64,000 bases of DNA from Branchiostoma lanceolatum (lineage: Eukaryota > Chordata > Leptocardii > Amphioxiformes > Branchiostomatidae): the NCBI RefSeq assembly GCF_035083965.1, contig NC_089739.1:11768001-11832000 (forward strand). Direction: 5' to 3'. The notes under the pieces are model-generated. The model was not told the DNA's origin. It worked only from the letters and a program-made list of their open reading frames with translations, and did no database searches. Below, one piece after another: positions 11,140 through 24,700 of the stretch. Made by a program: the position numbers and the translations under genes. Numbering within the stretch: position 1 is the stretch's first letter; each line of letters begins with the position of its first letter.

Positions 11140-12601
11140 CATTTTATGTAGTACACGTAACCCTACATAAATGTCTAGGTGTACCAGTAAAGAAATTAGG
11201 TGCACAGATCCAATTATGGGTGCACAAAAGTGCACATGCACACAATATTTCGATCCCTGAACTATACATTTTGTATATACTGTTGTATATATACCATGTT
11301 CTTTTAATGAGAAAGAATACTTTGGATAAGGGACGAATTCAAAAGGTTTCCAGAAATTCAAAGCTGCAAGTTTTAATCATGTATCTTGTAAAGTTATGGA
11401 ATTTCTTTACCATATCATTTTGTGTATTTCATTTTGGAAGGCTTGTCTACTAAGTGCTTAAGAATGATTAATAGTGCCGATCTGTATAATTAGTTGTTGC
11501 ATGCAGGTAGTGCAAATTTTAAGGAACTAATTGTAAGAATTCGAAGTGTACCTTACGAGGTAGATATTTACCATGAGTCGTTTCAGAATTTGCTATGAAA
11601 GTTTGCCTAAGGCAGGTCTATACAAAGAATCTATTTTTCTCTTGAACTCTAAAATTGTGTATTTTGACTAGTTGTGATCCAAAGGATGTAAGTTGGAACC
11701 CCGCTTGGGGGGAAATTCTGAGGGTTCCATTAGTCCTTTCAGATGGTGATGTAAAGCCAGCAGTATTGTGAATTAGGGAGAGTAGAGGTGACCTGATGTG
11801 CTTGGCTGAAAACGCGAGCCATAGCGAATTCGAAGCCACAGTGCACTACAGCTATTATACATGGACAAGCATGCTTTACCATTGTGTGACAATTGAAGAT
11901 AACTGATATACCTTGTGATTACTTTACCTTAATCATATCATGATTCATATTCCTTTTACCCTGTGGTTTCACAGAGGAAAGCAATATCCATTCTATAGCT
12001 TTGTTACAGCAAAGTTTGCGATGTAGCTGTTGATGAAGAAGAATATTGGACCAAGTGTATAATACCTTTTGTTATAGTTATTTCTTCAACCTGATGATGA
12101 TTTTGGAATTGTTTTAAACTTATGTGGCATGTGCCATTTTGTGTTAATGAATTTGATAGAGCTCGGATGTAATGAAATGATAATGAACAAGACTTGTTTT
12201 TATTTTCAATTTTATCACAATCATAGCGATTTCAAATGACTCACGATGTTTTGGCAAAACTTCGGGAGCGAGCCTAATACTTGATATTTGGCAGACTTTG
12301 AGCACAAAATGAGTCAAGGACAATGACAATGTGATATTTTCAGAGGAAACCAGGCTTTGCTTTACACACAGATGACACAATGAAGCCGAACTACTGTCAA
12401 ACTGAAATCACTTATTGATGAATGAAAAAAATGATCACATTTCCTTTGGCGAATTATTACGTTTCCAAACTCTAATATTACGTATCGGTAGAATATTTTC
12501 TAGGTTAAGCTGGTTGGTATGAACACATTGACATTGGAGTCCAGCTATATATTGAAATCTGTTAATTGGAGTGTGCTAGCCAAATGTTTTAGCTAGCTAG
12601 G

Positions 12602-12733
12602 GGCAGGAGACGCACAACCCTCATTGACAATCTAAAAAGGGATGCTAGGCTCAGTGACATATCTACAACAGAGCTTCGATCGCTAATGGAAGACCGGACT
12701 GAGTGGTGCAGAAGAACCCATTGTCTCCTGTGA
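12602..12733 (+). mobile_element. LINE fragment, ORF2 C-terminal end
   Basis: An open frame GRRRTTLIDNLKRDARLS ... LRSLMEDRTEWCRR ending in TGA matches the C-terminal tail of non-LTR retrotransposon polymerases (GRP..TW.D.L..D.....M.DR..WR). Confidence 0.6.
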
Positions 12734-13324
12734 TGATATCACCGATGTCCTCGTTCAAGGTTCAAGCCAAATGTAGAGTAGTATATAATAATTGTTTTCG
12801 GACCCTTCGTATAAATAATAAGTTCCCAAGAGGTTGTATATAGTGTAAGTTCAATGTTTGTCACCTCATCACCACTGACACATTCGATGCCAGACCCAGA
12901 CGCAGCAATGGGTACCTTTTTGTTACATTGCTTGAAAACCGTGAAGGTACAACGCAATGACAAACAACGCAGAGCATTTTTCAAAAGTTTTATTCAAAGC
13001 AATAGTAGATATTCAAACAACATGCAAGTAGGTACACTTATCATTGATACTTATCGTAAAAGAGATCACAAAATAGGAATACAGACAAAAATAGCTAAGC
13101 CGAAGAAAACTACCCAACATCGCGTGCTTACAGTGTTGACTATACGACTTCATTACTTTCACCAAAAATAGTATTTTCTTAATGCCGTCCGTTCTTGGGT
13201 TGGTGGGTGCGTTTGTGAACATAAATATGCATGACTCGAGGAGTTGTGGAAGGTTTTGTATGACATTTGGCATGATATGAGGGCAAGCATTAGCAAGGCA
13301 AATGACAGATTCGATCATGGACAT

Positions 13325-14057
13325 CTTGACGGCTTTCTTCAGTACTGCAGTAGAGTTTTTATATCTTGTCTTTTATGAACATGTAATTGTAACGATTTGT
13401 ACATGCTTGATAGCTCTTGTGCTCGTTAAGAATTGGCCCCTTATAGCTTTCCATGGAATTACTGAGGCCAATTTTGCTTAAGGCTTTAAAAGAGAATAAC
13501 TAAAAGGGTTTGATGGATCGTCATGTTTTTTGGCCTGTAGGCACATTGAAAAAGGATAGATGATTTTATGCAGATAAGGGCATGATATGCATAATTGATC
13601 AGGGAATTGTACAAAGTCGTTGCGTTCCATGACAAGTATGCATCAGAAATAAGGGAAGAACATCGACAGGTATTTATCATGCAAAGGAAGGCCTTATTTG
13701 CATAATTAATCCGAAAATGCATGCTGCAATGGTGGTAAATAACGGGAATTTCGTACTTGCACCATTTTGAAGTAAAGTGAATGTGAACATCATGCATGCA
13801 TGATGCAAACCAGGGCCTTATTTCCATGATTAATGCGAAAATGGTACAGTTTTTTTTTTCTGAGCTAATACTCTTACTTTTGACAAATCGTTGTTGTTTT
13901 CGTTGAAAATATCAGAAACTGAAATGATTTATCGAAGTAATAGCCTTTTTTGCCTAACGAATAACGAACCTTAAAAGTTTATAATCAGGTTATAAACCTA
14001 ATATATATGGACCTACATTGTTTGGTGAAAGTATGAAGTCGTGGAACTCTAGTTTAT
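13325..14057 (+). repeat. Long dispersed repeat, copy 2
   Basis: Starts CGGCTTTCTTCAGTACTGCAG and ends GTCGTGGAACTCTAGTTTAT, the same order of segments as 9084-10215. Intergenic. Confidence 0.65.
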
Positions 14058-15399
14058 ATTTACAAACTCGTCAGCAAATCGTTAAAGCATCACACAAATA
14101 GTCAATATTATATGCTACAGCTGAATAGTTGGAATTCTCTTTGCAAGATTTTGCCCGAGCGGTTGTCTTGTTCCAAAGTCTGTATTGCAAACTGGATTTA
14201 AAAATCTACTGCCTATTAAATGTCTCAAGTATTTTATGACGAGAAAGTGTAAATCAGCAATTTCATGCTTACTCAATTAAAAATATGATATCTGGCATTT
14301 GCCTCTGGTATAGGAAATTTATGTTTTGCTATGTTGATATGCTTTCCTGTCAGTGGAAATTTTTCAACATTCGATCGTTCATTGTCCAAATTATGAAAGG
14401 GTTTGACCAAGTAGAAAATTGATTTGGCTTTATTCCTTGCAAACGATTGTGGTCAACAACACGAAATTGTCTTGAAATCAGGCAAAATTCTGGAGAGATG
14501 TGGTCTTTGCCAGTTTGTGTACCTTGATACGATATGTATTCCATTTGGCCTATTTCGTTTTGCTGAACAGTACTGATGTAATGCGCAATATAAAATTGAA
14601 TAGCAAGTTGTGTTATGGTAATCACAAACATACAGTATACGGTTAAATAAATGGTAAACACACACAGTCTAACATCATAATGATGTCCTGATATAACAGT
14701 CCACATGCAAACCACGCTATGATCCCACGAACTTGAATTTATGTATGACATCCACAAGCGCATTATAGATTTAGCAGTTTCCAAAAATAGAAAGGAAAAT
14801 ATGTCCTCTTGTACATTCCAGCATCCGGGCAAGTTTGTTTGCTACTGGTAAAATTGCCTTTACTCATATATTGAGCTTATAACCGAATTCTTTAACTTTG
14901 TTTCTTATTCAACCTTTTTTTCGCCAATTGATTTAGTGGTCTGAAAATCATTGCATGACGAATTTGATTTTCAATTCTCTTACAATCATAAAACAAGGGT
15001 GATTTAAAATGTACCTTGTTACAGGACTCTACACCCTAATAGAGCAAGAACAAATGTTGTAGTTTGTTCTTTGTATTCATTGACGTGATATTTCAAAACC
15101 TGGGCAGTATTTTTCGTCCAATTTCCTTTTTACCTACTCGCAACAGTTTTCAGTGTCTAGAGAGGGTGCCATCTATAAAATCAAGTCAGTGTGCTAAAAT
15201 GTATAAATGTGCAAATTGAGATACCAGCTATGATTGATCAAAACCGTCAAGAATAGTATTGCATATTCATTAACAAGGTCGTCAAGTTAAACAGTGTGTC
15301 TGGTTCAAATGATCCAAAAATGCCTTACAATTACGTTATCAGATTAAACCTTTGTAATGGTTGACCTGACATGTAGAAATAATTTGCAAAAAATGGGAT

Positions 15400-15661
15400 T
15401 GGTGACGTAACAAAATGATCTACAGTTCAAGGTTGTTTGGGTTTGTGAAACAACTGATTCGTTTGATCGTTTTATTAGCTTTAATATGTAAAAATAAATT
15501 GGCATAAATTAATCTCGCTTACTGCTGCACCTCGTAATGTGGACAGATGATGATGATTATGATTTTAATGATGATGATGGCATTGGTGACGTAACAAAGT
15601 GGTCTACAATTCAAGTTTCTTATTGTGTTTTGGGTTTGGAAAGAACTGATTTGTTTTATCA
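15400..15661 (-). repeat. Short tandem duplication in the channel gene 3' UTR
   Basis: Two similar 80-base stretches (15400-15476, 15581-15661) share ATTGGTGACGTAACAAA, TCTACA.TTCAAG and CTGATT.GTTTGAT-like sequence, about 180 bases apart. Each contains a TGACGTAA element (CRE-like). Confidence 0.55.
15471..15476 (-). terminator. Poly(A) signal AATAAA of the mosaic channel gene
   Basis: TTTATT on the plus strand reads AATAAA on the minus strand, about 200 bases past the stop codon. The surrounding 3' UTR segment is partly duplicated (15400-15476 and 15581-15661). Confidence 0.5.
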
Positions 15662-15678
15662 CAATTGTTGCCAGACCT

Positions 15679-17616
15679 TTACTTGCCAAAATACATGGTC
15701 ACGGGAACGGACGCCGCGATACTGACGATGTACAGGACAAGAGAAAGCCTGTCCAGGACCTTAGCCAGCAGGGTGTAGTCAGACACCTCCTCTTCGTTCG
15801 CCATAGCCTTGGCCAGCTCCTTTATCTCATCCTTCACTTCTGTAACCTCGTTCTTTACCTCTTTAACACTAGAGATCAGCTCAGAAAAGCCGGAGGAGCC
15901 GGTGGCCTCCAGAGCTGCGGGAGAGGTTGATGGCTGTCCAGTCTTCCCATTGCCATCACCGAAATCAATCGCCGCTACGCCATCGGTTTGATAGGCGTAG
16001 TTGGTCTTCTCTGTGGCAGGGTCGTCAGTCAGACTGTCCTCTGCATCACACGAACGCTTCTCTTCTGTTAGATCACCCAATAGCATCATCCTAGATGAGA
16101 AACAATGTTGGGAAGTAAACAGTGCTTCTCACTGCTGTCAACATTAATGCATAAACATACGTTACGTGAGGGGTTCAATGTTTAGAAAATGTTTTTTTTT
16201 CGGGTAAGATGTAATTGGTAAATTGTAGTCCTCGTGTTCAAAGAAAACAATTTTCTAACAAACAGAAAAACTAGAACTTAATGCTGTTGAAACCGTAAGT
16301 AGTAGAGAAACTAATAAAAATGAATATGAAATATTTTAGAAATACTTATTTATTTCTGTATCAGAAATACATACTGATAAAGTTTCAGATGATAAGTAAT
16401 AGATCAGATCAGTATATGATATAGTATTTTATACAGAGACTATAGAAACTAAAATAATGGAACGAATGGTAGGTACTTTGAAATGTATCGGAGAAAAATA
16501 ATCCTCGCTGTTGGAGACAGGCTTCCCTCCTTGTCGTGAATAATGATGATGGCAAGGGTGAACAACAAGAACAGTCCCATCAGGCCCATACACACGATGA
16601 TCAGCGTAGCTGTAACATTAAACATTAATTAACAGCGAGCAGATTAATATTGGAATGAGCAGAGCACTTTAGACTAATGCTTCTGACTGTTTACAGCTTA
16701 AAGGTACATATCCAATATATGAAACACTTCTCTGATACACAACGGATCCTAATGACCCCCAGCGGGAGTCTTCACACTTCATTGAACATTAAAAAAAATC
16801 TCAAGATTTATTCTGAAAATCTCAAAATTTTGTGCTAGATCTTGAGATTTTATGAGACGATCTTGAGATTTTATGAGACAATCTTGAGATTTTATGAGAC
16901 AATCTTGAGATCTTTTAAAAGGTCTCAACATTTTTCCAAGATGGTTTCAAAGCATCTCAAGATTTTTTCACAACTTCTTGTATCTTGAGACTTTTTCAAA
17001 GCATCTTGAGATGCGATTAAAAAATCTTGAGATGCTTTGAAACATCCTGAGATTGTCTCTCAAGATTGTCTCATAAAATCTCAAGATTCATGTACCTACA
17101 AGCTGTAAACGGTCAGAGGCATTAGTACAAAGTGCTCTGCTCATTCCAATAATAATCTGCTCGCTATGTTATGTACGGTTACAAGAATGCTGACGGAGAC
17201 AAATAAAGACAGCCTAATTGGTTACGTTACAACTATCTTCAACAAAAAGTCGGGTCATATCTAATTGCACCCACCGAAAAATGGCAATGCCCCCTTGACA
17301 GGCAGTACGTCTGTCACAAACACAAGAGACACGACCATGGAGAGTAGGATGGTCACTCCGAACGAGATCCGGTCTCCCCTGTCCAAGGGCATGATGAATG
17401 TGATGATCATCAGTACAACCAGGATGATGCAGGGCCCAACAGTAGTGGCGATGTGGAACAGGGGGATCCTCTGGAGATGAACAGCAAAGCACGCTTCTCT
17501 GTTGTCTTTTGCATAGATCTTATCCTTCCGGTACCATTCTCCTTCATGTGTTGCCGTAGAGTAAGAGTTGCATGGACTGTTTTCTTTATCTGCTGCTTGG
17601 CTCCCACCTTGGCATT
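15679..17616 (-). CDS. Cys-loop receptor transmembrane domain, M1 to M4
   Basis: Exon 17616-17275 carries M1 ([20 protein letters not shown]) and M2 ([20 protein letters not shown]). Exon 16609-16477 carries M3 ([15 protein letters not shown]). Exon 16090-15679 carries the rest of the cytoplasmic loop, a charged coiled-coil-like helix ([18 protein letters not shown]) and M4 ([20 protein letters not shown]), and stops at 15681-15679. By alignment with nicotinic receptors, an Asp sits at -1', Leu at 9' and Asp at 20', and the chloride-type Pro-Ala insert is absent, so a cation-selective pore is predicted (inference). Confidence 0.9.
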
Positions 17617-20059
17617 CTAAGATCAACAAATGGTTCCAAAAAAATCATGAGTTAAAAGTATTGCAATTATGAAATATGTTTAAGATATTTACATTAAAGT
17701 GAATTGGGGTTGACGACGACACAGCAACATCCCTTAGTCGAATTGTATATTGTTTTTGTTTATCTGTTCGCACTTAAAATGATAAATACATAACAAACAC
17801 GAGAGAGCTATAAATGACATATAACAGCGCAAGGGAGACCGGAAGCTTATACTTATGGAAGCTTATACTTATGTAAAGGCCCCCCTTTATCAACTTATAA
17901 CAATCTAAACAAATCAACTACACAAACAAAAAGAAAGAACTTTGGATAATCAATAAAGGAAAGAATACGGTTAGATGATTTCCTCCTCTTGTCTGCAAAT
18001 GCCAAACTAGTAGTTATGAATTATTTTCCATTTAAAACATTGCCTTACACAATATTATTTCTATTAAGCTTTTAGACACTAAACTAAACTAAACTAACGT
18101 AAAGAAAGCTGAACTAAGAATTATTTGCAAAATACTTACGAATGGTTTGTTTGATCGCTGTGATTGCAGCAAAACAGACGTGGCATTCCATGGTGTCTGC
18201 AGGAAAGTAGAAGGGGTCTGCATCACACACGGTGGTGGTCAGGGTCTCTACACTCCATTCTACACGGCCATTGTTGTTCACTCGGACCGGTACGTCCTTT
18301 GGTAGGCCTTGGCCCGGATTGGCACTGCGAAGTTATCAAGAAATTCTGGTTATCTGTCTTCTTTCTAGCTCAGATCATTTGTTTTTTTTAATTACCACAT
18401 ACCATTGTGGTGCAAAGCTCGTACAATACTGGGATAATAGAAGAACTTTATTGCGCGACAATTGTAACGGGTACAATGTATGGCAATTTGCAGATACATA
18501 ACGATCTACTTTTTCTTCTTCTCTTTTACTGCTTAGCCTCATGTCTGAGATTATCAGGAGTTGCGCATGGGTAAGATACAACACAAATGCCCGGTACAAA
18601 TAAAACGAAGGGAAAATAAAGAAAAGTCGCTAAGGAACGTAAACAACTGAATTTGTGTGTGCAAAGGACAGGACAAGTGAATTTAGTGAGTTAGCATATA
18701 TTTACATATATACAAGGACGTATTTATTTTTAATATGTAAACTATTTTTAGGTTTGGCCATGGTTTTGATCTGTAAAAGAATTAATATTCATGATATATC
18801 TAATGAAAGGAATGTTATGTATAAATCTATTACTCTAAAGTGAGTAGATTGAAGAAGCGCAAACGTACTCTCTCTTTAGAGTCAATATTGGAGTCCAAAT
18901 ACTTTGCGTTTGGGAACGCATCTATAAGCAGCGACACCTGTGCTGCAGTGCAATGTGAACCAATCAAAATTGCCCTGAACAAGGTGACAGATGATCATAT
19001 AGTATTTTTTAAAAAGTTTGGCAATCGCTTTGGTCTATATAATATTCATTATTTTTCTAATGAAAGGACTTAGATGCATAAATCTATTATAAAGCTAGTA
19101 GATTGAAGGAGCACGAACGTACTCTCTTTTTAGAGTCAATACTGGAGTCCAAATTCTGCTGCCTGGAACACTGAGCGTTGTGATGTCAACATGGTATTTC
19201 GGATCCCAACTCAGTCGGCTGTCTTGCCATGTCTAACAAAAAACAACATTTTACTATGCAAAACAAAAATGACAAAGAAAAAGGATATGTTGACTTTTCA
19301 AGACCAAAATGACGTCTCTAGACTTTTTTTATGAACAAAGGGTTTCTTGAAGTAAAGTTTCCATAACTGTGCCAACTTACAAAATCTATGACGATAGACG
19401 CAACGAGTTGTTCCTTCTTTTCATCCTGAAATAAAAGTTACAGCATGAGTTAAGATGTATTTTTGTTCCAAATTTAAAAAGGGTAAATTCTTGCGTGAAT
19501 AGTTTCATCAGGTTGGTAAGTCACTGAATAAAATGACTCTTTGTTGTTTGTACCCAACTAAGTGATTTATTCAACCGACGTTTCGGTGACCATCTGACAC
19601 CTTCCTCATGGCATTGTAGATTCCTGTAAAAGTATTTATTTGTTAATACTTTGATTTGGGAACGCATCTATAAGCAGCGACACCTGTGCTGCAGTGCAAT
19701 GTGAACCAGTAGGAATTGCCCTGAGGAAGGTGACAGATGGTCACAGAAACGTCGGTTGAATAAATCACTTGGTTGTGTACAAAGAGTTTTTTATTCCGTA
19801 AATTCTTACTGGAAACCGAACGGGATATCAAATTTGCAACAACAACAAAATCAAGACCATAGCATGTCCAAGTCAAAAGATACAAAAAACAGAAGTTCTG
19901 CTGCAATACCAAGGTCACATACCAGGGGGCCCAAAATCGACTTTCGTCTTCCCATCACCTAACCATATTTTAAATATCATCATAATCCATCAAGAGGTTC
20001 TTGAGTTATGCTGACTACAATAGTCCGGAAACACAAACACACAGACACACAGACACACA

Positions 20060-20134
<75 letters not shown>

Positions 20135-21709
20135 CAAAAACTATATCTCCATTTTTCATGGAGATAATAATTATAATTACCAAGTCGACCAGCTGTTCCA
20201 CAGATCCAGTGAAGGTGATGACGACATTCTCAGGTGGCAGACTCGCACTGTAAATCTCCAGTAGATCATCTTGTAGCCGTTGCTTATGGTTTACTACGTG
20301 GGGTGTAAACGTATGAAGACATTTAGTAAGCTATAGATATATCATATCTTTCGTTTGTGCCCATATGTTGTCTATACACAAGGCAAACGACAAAATATTC
20401 AGAAATATGTACGAGTTCTCAATGTACATGAAGTATTTTAAATCTTAAATCATTTACTAAGCATACACAAAACAATAGTCTTGTAGTAGGTGAAGTTGAT
20501 CTTTGACATGGAAACGTTTACATGCCAAGAGTAATCTGCAGTTGAGCTGCAAAAAAAGATGCAGGCTTGAATAGAGCTATGCGCAATTCACCTGTTTCAA
20601 AAATAGTAAATTCTCAACAATCACCTGAACAACTTGGCTTGTCGTATTGCCAGACGCCTCCTCCGATGCACCTGACTTCCCTGGTGAAACCAGACTTAAG
20701 TGTGTAGCCTTCGTTGCACGTGTAAGTGACCCTTTCACCTACGTTATAGAACCTCTTGCTTGGACTTCTCTTGCCGTAGTTTGGAGGACCTCTATCCCAA
20801 CAGCCTTCGGCATCTGGTGGAGTAAGGTATAACAAGTGGCAAAACATCTGATGAGCTAGCTAGCTGGATAAAAAAAATAGTCTAAGACGAAAATGACAAG
20901 CAGTGACAGGTAAACTATACATGGTAACTACAAGACATATGATTTTCTAAATATCATTAGCTGTGATTGACAATATGTTATTTTCTTGCAAAGTCTGATG
21001 CAAGACCTGCTCCTGCAGTTAAAAAAGCCGCTAGAGGGCCCAAACCTACGCCCTAGAGCTATCCACCACTCAAAAATCACGACCAAGTTACAGCCAGAAT
21101 ACTAGATGTTAAAACAGAAAGTTCCACTGCAGTACCATAACAAGTAATGTAGTGTGTCGTTCTCAATTCGTTACATGATAATTTACCACACGGAATGACG
21201 TCACATTCCTCTTGGTTATCGTCTTTTGTCAAACAAAATGGCCGATCGAGGCTGGTTGGGTTGCGGCAGTAGTTGTTATCCAGGTTAGCCCATGGGTACT
21301 CTGTCTTGTAGTAACCAGCTTGCGCAGCTGACCACTCAACACACTCTGACCCGGATGTAGTTTTACTCCATGTTCCACGGTAGTTTATGCCAATACCATG
21401 GTAGCAAACTGAGGACGAGAAACGAACAGATATTAGCATAAGATCGTTCAAATATACCAATGATATATCCTAAAAAATACATAATGAAATTTGACATTTC
21501 TGCTTTTTTTTCATTTTGGAATTAAAGTATTCTTTGATTAATCATGCAAATTTCGTCTATAAATATTACTTTCTCAGTTACAAATGTCAAATGTTTGAGA
21601 GTCCTGTCGTAGAACGTAGTAGATTTATAAAATTTCCTAATCATTTTCTTCATACCCATACTCACCTACCAAATATGAAAAGGCTGCACCCAAGTCTTCT
21701 CGAGTCATG

Positions 21710-21783
<74 letters not shown>

Positions 21784-24700
21784 ACAATTAATATCAAGCA
21801 GACAACCAAATGATACTTGAACCATTACTTCTTGGCGAAGCTAAAGATGGACAAAGAAAATTTACACAATAGAGTAAAATGAAAATGTTAAATGATACCA
21901 AAAAAAGTTTCCTTTTACCCTCATTTTCCCTCTTGGCTGGCTTTGGATTCCAACAACTGTGTTTGGATGATGGAAACAAGCTACATCGAGGCAGCAGGTC
22001 TTTTATCCAGTCATCAGCCATGTTGAGCACTTCCTCACACCAGGAACGACATGGTACCAGTTGTGTACCCGTAACGTTACGCCTAACAAACATATCAGTT
22101 GATTTAGTACCGACAGATGAAAGGACAACCTTTTTACAACGTGATTTTTGTTACATTGCACACGCGTCAATAGATGCAATGTTTGAAATGTTCCTTATTA
22201 TCTCCATGAAAAATGGAGATATAGTTTTGGGTGTGTCTGTCTGTGTGCGTGTCTGTGTGTTTCCGGACTACTATAGTCAGCACAACTCAAGAACCTCTTG
22301 ATGGATTACAATGATATTTGGTATGTGGGCAGGTGTTGGGGAGCCGAAATTCAAGGTCGATTTTGCCCCCCCCCCGTATAAGACCTTGGTACTGCAGCAG
22401 AACGTCCGTTTTCGTATCTTTTGACCTGGACGTGCTATGGTCTTGATTTTTTGTTGGCAGATAGCTTGCGATGTAATGAAGAAGTGGCGCAGGTTTAGGC
22501 CTCCTTGCAGCTTGTTCTAGTTGAAGCGTCTCTTTGGATTCAAGCAACAGTTTAAATTGCATTCTGGAAACAATCAAGTGGCATCGAAGGCCGTTGATAA
22601 TCATGCAGCTTATAAAAAGATAGCTAATATGTTAATTCAAATAAATTTTGTCATAGCATGTTTTAATACTTACATGCATGAGGTCGTGTTGGTTGCATTT
22701 TGAGACGAAGAGCAGTAAGCCTCATTCTCGACGGGAGCATTACATTGCGGGAAAATGACCGTCGATACGAATTCTCTCAACTCTGGGTGGTACTTTCCTT
22801 GTGTGCTGTACGAACTGTTAAGCAGCTCCACGGCAGAGGAATTCTGTATCTCTTCAAACGTCATCTGGCCCAGCTGATTAGGTAGCATGGCCAGTCTACT
22901 GTCGAGTTGAAAATCCCCAGGTATTGGCATGCACACTGAAACGTTAGAACAAATTATGCTTTCGATAATGAAGAGACTAAGCATTAGTGACCGTAGGTGA
23001 CTTCAGCATAGAAAGGAGAGGAATTAATTGATTACCATTAATTACAACTAATTAACATCTTTATTGACATTGATCGAAAGGGACACTGGACTCTCAGGTT
23101 CTGCATTGATAGCTGCCATGAAGGACAGATCGTACTGGAAAAACTTTATTGATTGTATTTCACCGGATTAAATCCGGCAGCATAATGATGATAATGATGA
23201 ATGATGAGAAGAGATGCCATTGGCTTACCACAACCGTCCTCATCACTCCCGTCCGTACAGTCCGTGGCCCCATCACAACGCTTCCACGATAGGATACATG
23301 CGCGCCCGTGTCCACAGCGATAGTATCCTAGGGAGCAGCTGATTCCTGTGCCATGTAAACAGTTAGGAAGTAGAGTTCTTCAAAAATGATTATGCTTGAT
23401 TTAAAGAAAATTATAGCTTCACTACGGTTATGTAATAAAATATGCATACGTTATCATATTGCATCACTCATGCCGCGATCTGCAGAGAAACGTAACCTAC
23501 CCCATGAAATATTTTGACTATGCAAATGACTTCCACATTTACATAATGTATTCTTTGTGATGTACACCTTTAACTAATTTACACATGTCACAATGTTGAC
23601 ATTCCTGTCATCTATCACTTAGATTAACTATGTCGCTTTTGCATTTGATTATGAAAATTAGGAAGCTATTGCAAAATTGGTACCTATGAATGTTTTATCT
23701 GCTATAAACTAAATATGTTACATTTATTCGAGTCCTTTTGTACAAAACACTGGAATTATAGAATTTTCTTATTAATGTTCAAATAAAGTTCCAATTTGCA
23801 AGTTTCTTTCTACGCTCGTTCTCAATGAAATGTGCAAAATAGCGATTTTTAGGGTCGAAAAATTGATCAGCTCATTTTTCAAGCAAACCTACCTCATTTT
23901 TTAGCTGAACATCTCCTTTTATGATCCCCAAAATATTACAGCTAATTTATCACGGGAAGTTGCCGAAAATCTTTAAGCTTTGATTAGATGTCCTTGGACA
24001 TTACCCATATTTTTGCGGAAAAAATTTTGAACATCAGTAATAAGATACTTCAATTTTGGAGCTTCCATGTCGTGACATCGCCTTCAAAACCTATAGTTGA
24101 GGAGTCAGTATCTCTGGTAAAACGTCTGTCAAATTTAGTGCCGGCGTGCTGACGATTGCTGTATAACTGTTTCATTCAGGATTAATATTGTCTGGATTTG
24201 TCTTTGCATTTCGACTTGTTTGAGATATCTAACAGAGACGGAATCAGATAGTTCTTGCCGAACGTTCGATCCTCCGTTGATCCGAATAATTTAACTCTTA
24301 CAACATCTATAAAATATTCAACGTTGCGAACTAATACTGCTTCGTCAGTAAAGTATTTGGGACGGAGAGGGAATCGCGGAAAAACGGTAATGGAGATTAC
24401 ATACTGTCGCCAAAAGGCGTGTTCACCAGACGTAAGTCGCCAAGTTGTAATTGATCGACTTCTGATTTCTTTTCTTCTTCAAACATATCAAAGGCTATAG
24501 ATTACTTATTGTCTTGAGGTTTATAAAGAATTCAACTTTGGAAACAAAATCTGGAAGAACGAGTAGAAAATTGGAATATGATAACCCTACAGGGGGTTTC
24601 TCTCAGTCGAATCTATACTTTTCTATTTCTAGTTCAAACGCTTTTGCCTTATGGTGCACAACTACAAAAAGTTCTGCGCCAGGTTATGTATTTTCCGCAA

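Larger units (their letters stand above)
11140..15399. other. Intergenic region between convergent genes
   Basis: Apart from the LINE tail (12602-12733) and the long repeat (13325-14057), nothing convincing was seen. The longest open frame (14350-14832, minus) has no recognisable domain. Confidence 0.5.

Noticed and set aside
14350-14832. Open frame of 160 codons on the minus strand
   Set aside because: No domain, no plausible splice context and AT-biased composition. It lies in intergenic DNA beside repeats, so chance is the best explanation.
18140-20293. Channel as a separate nicotinic-type gene
   Set aside because: No start codon, leader or promoter was found before its first exon, and its phase matches the preceding CCP exon. 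Kept as the alternative to be tested.
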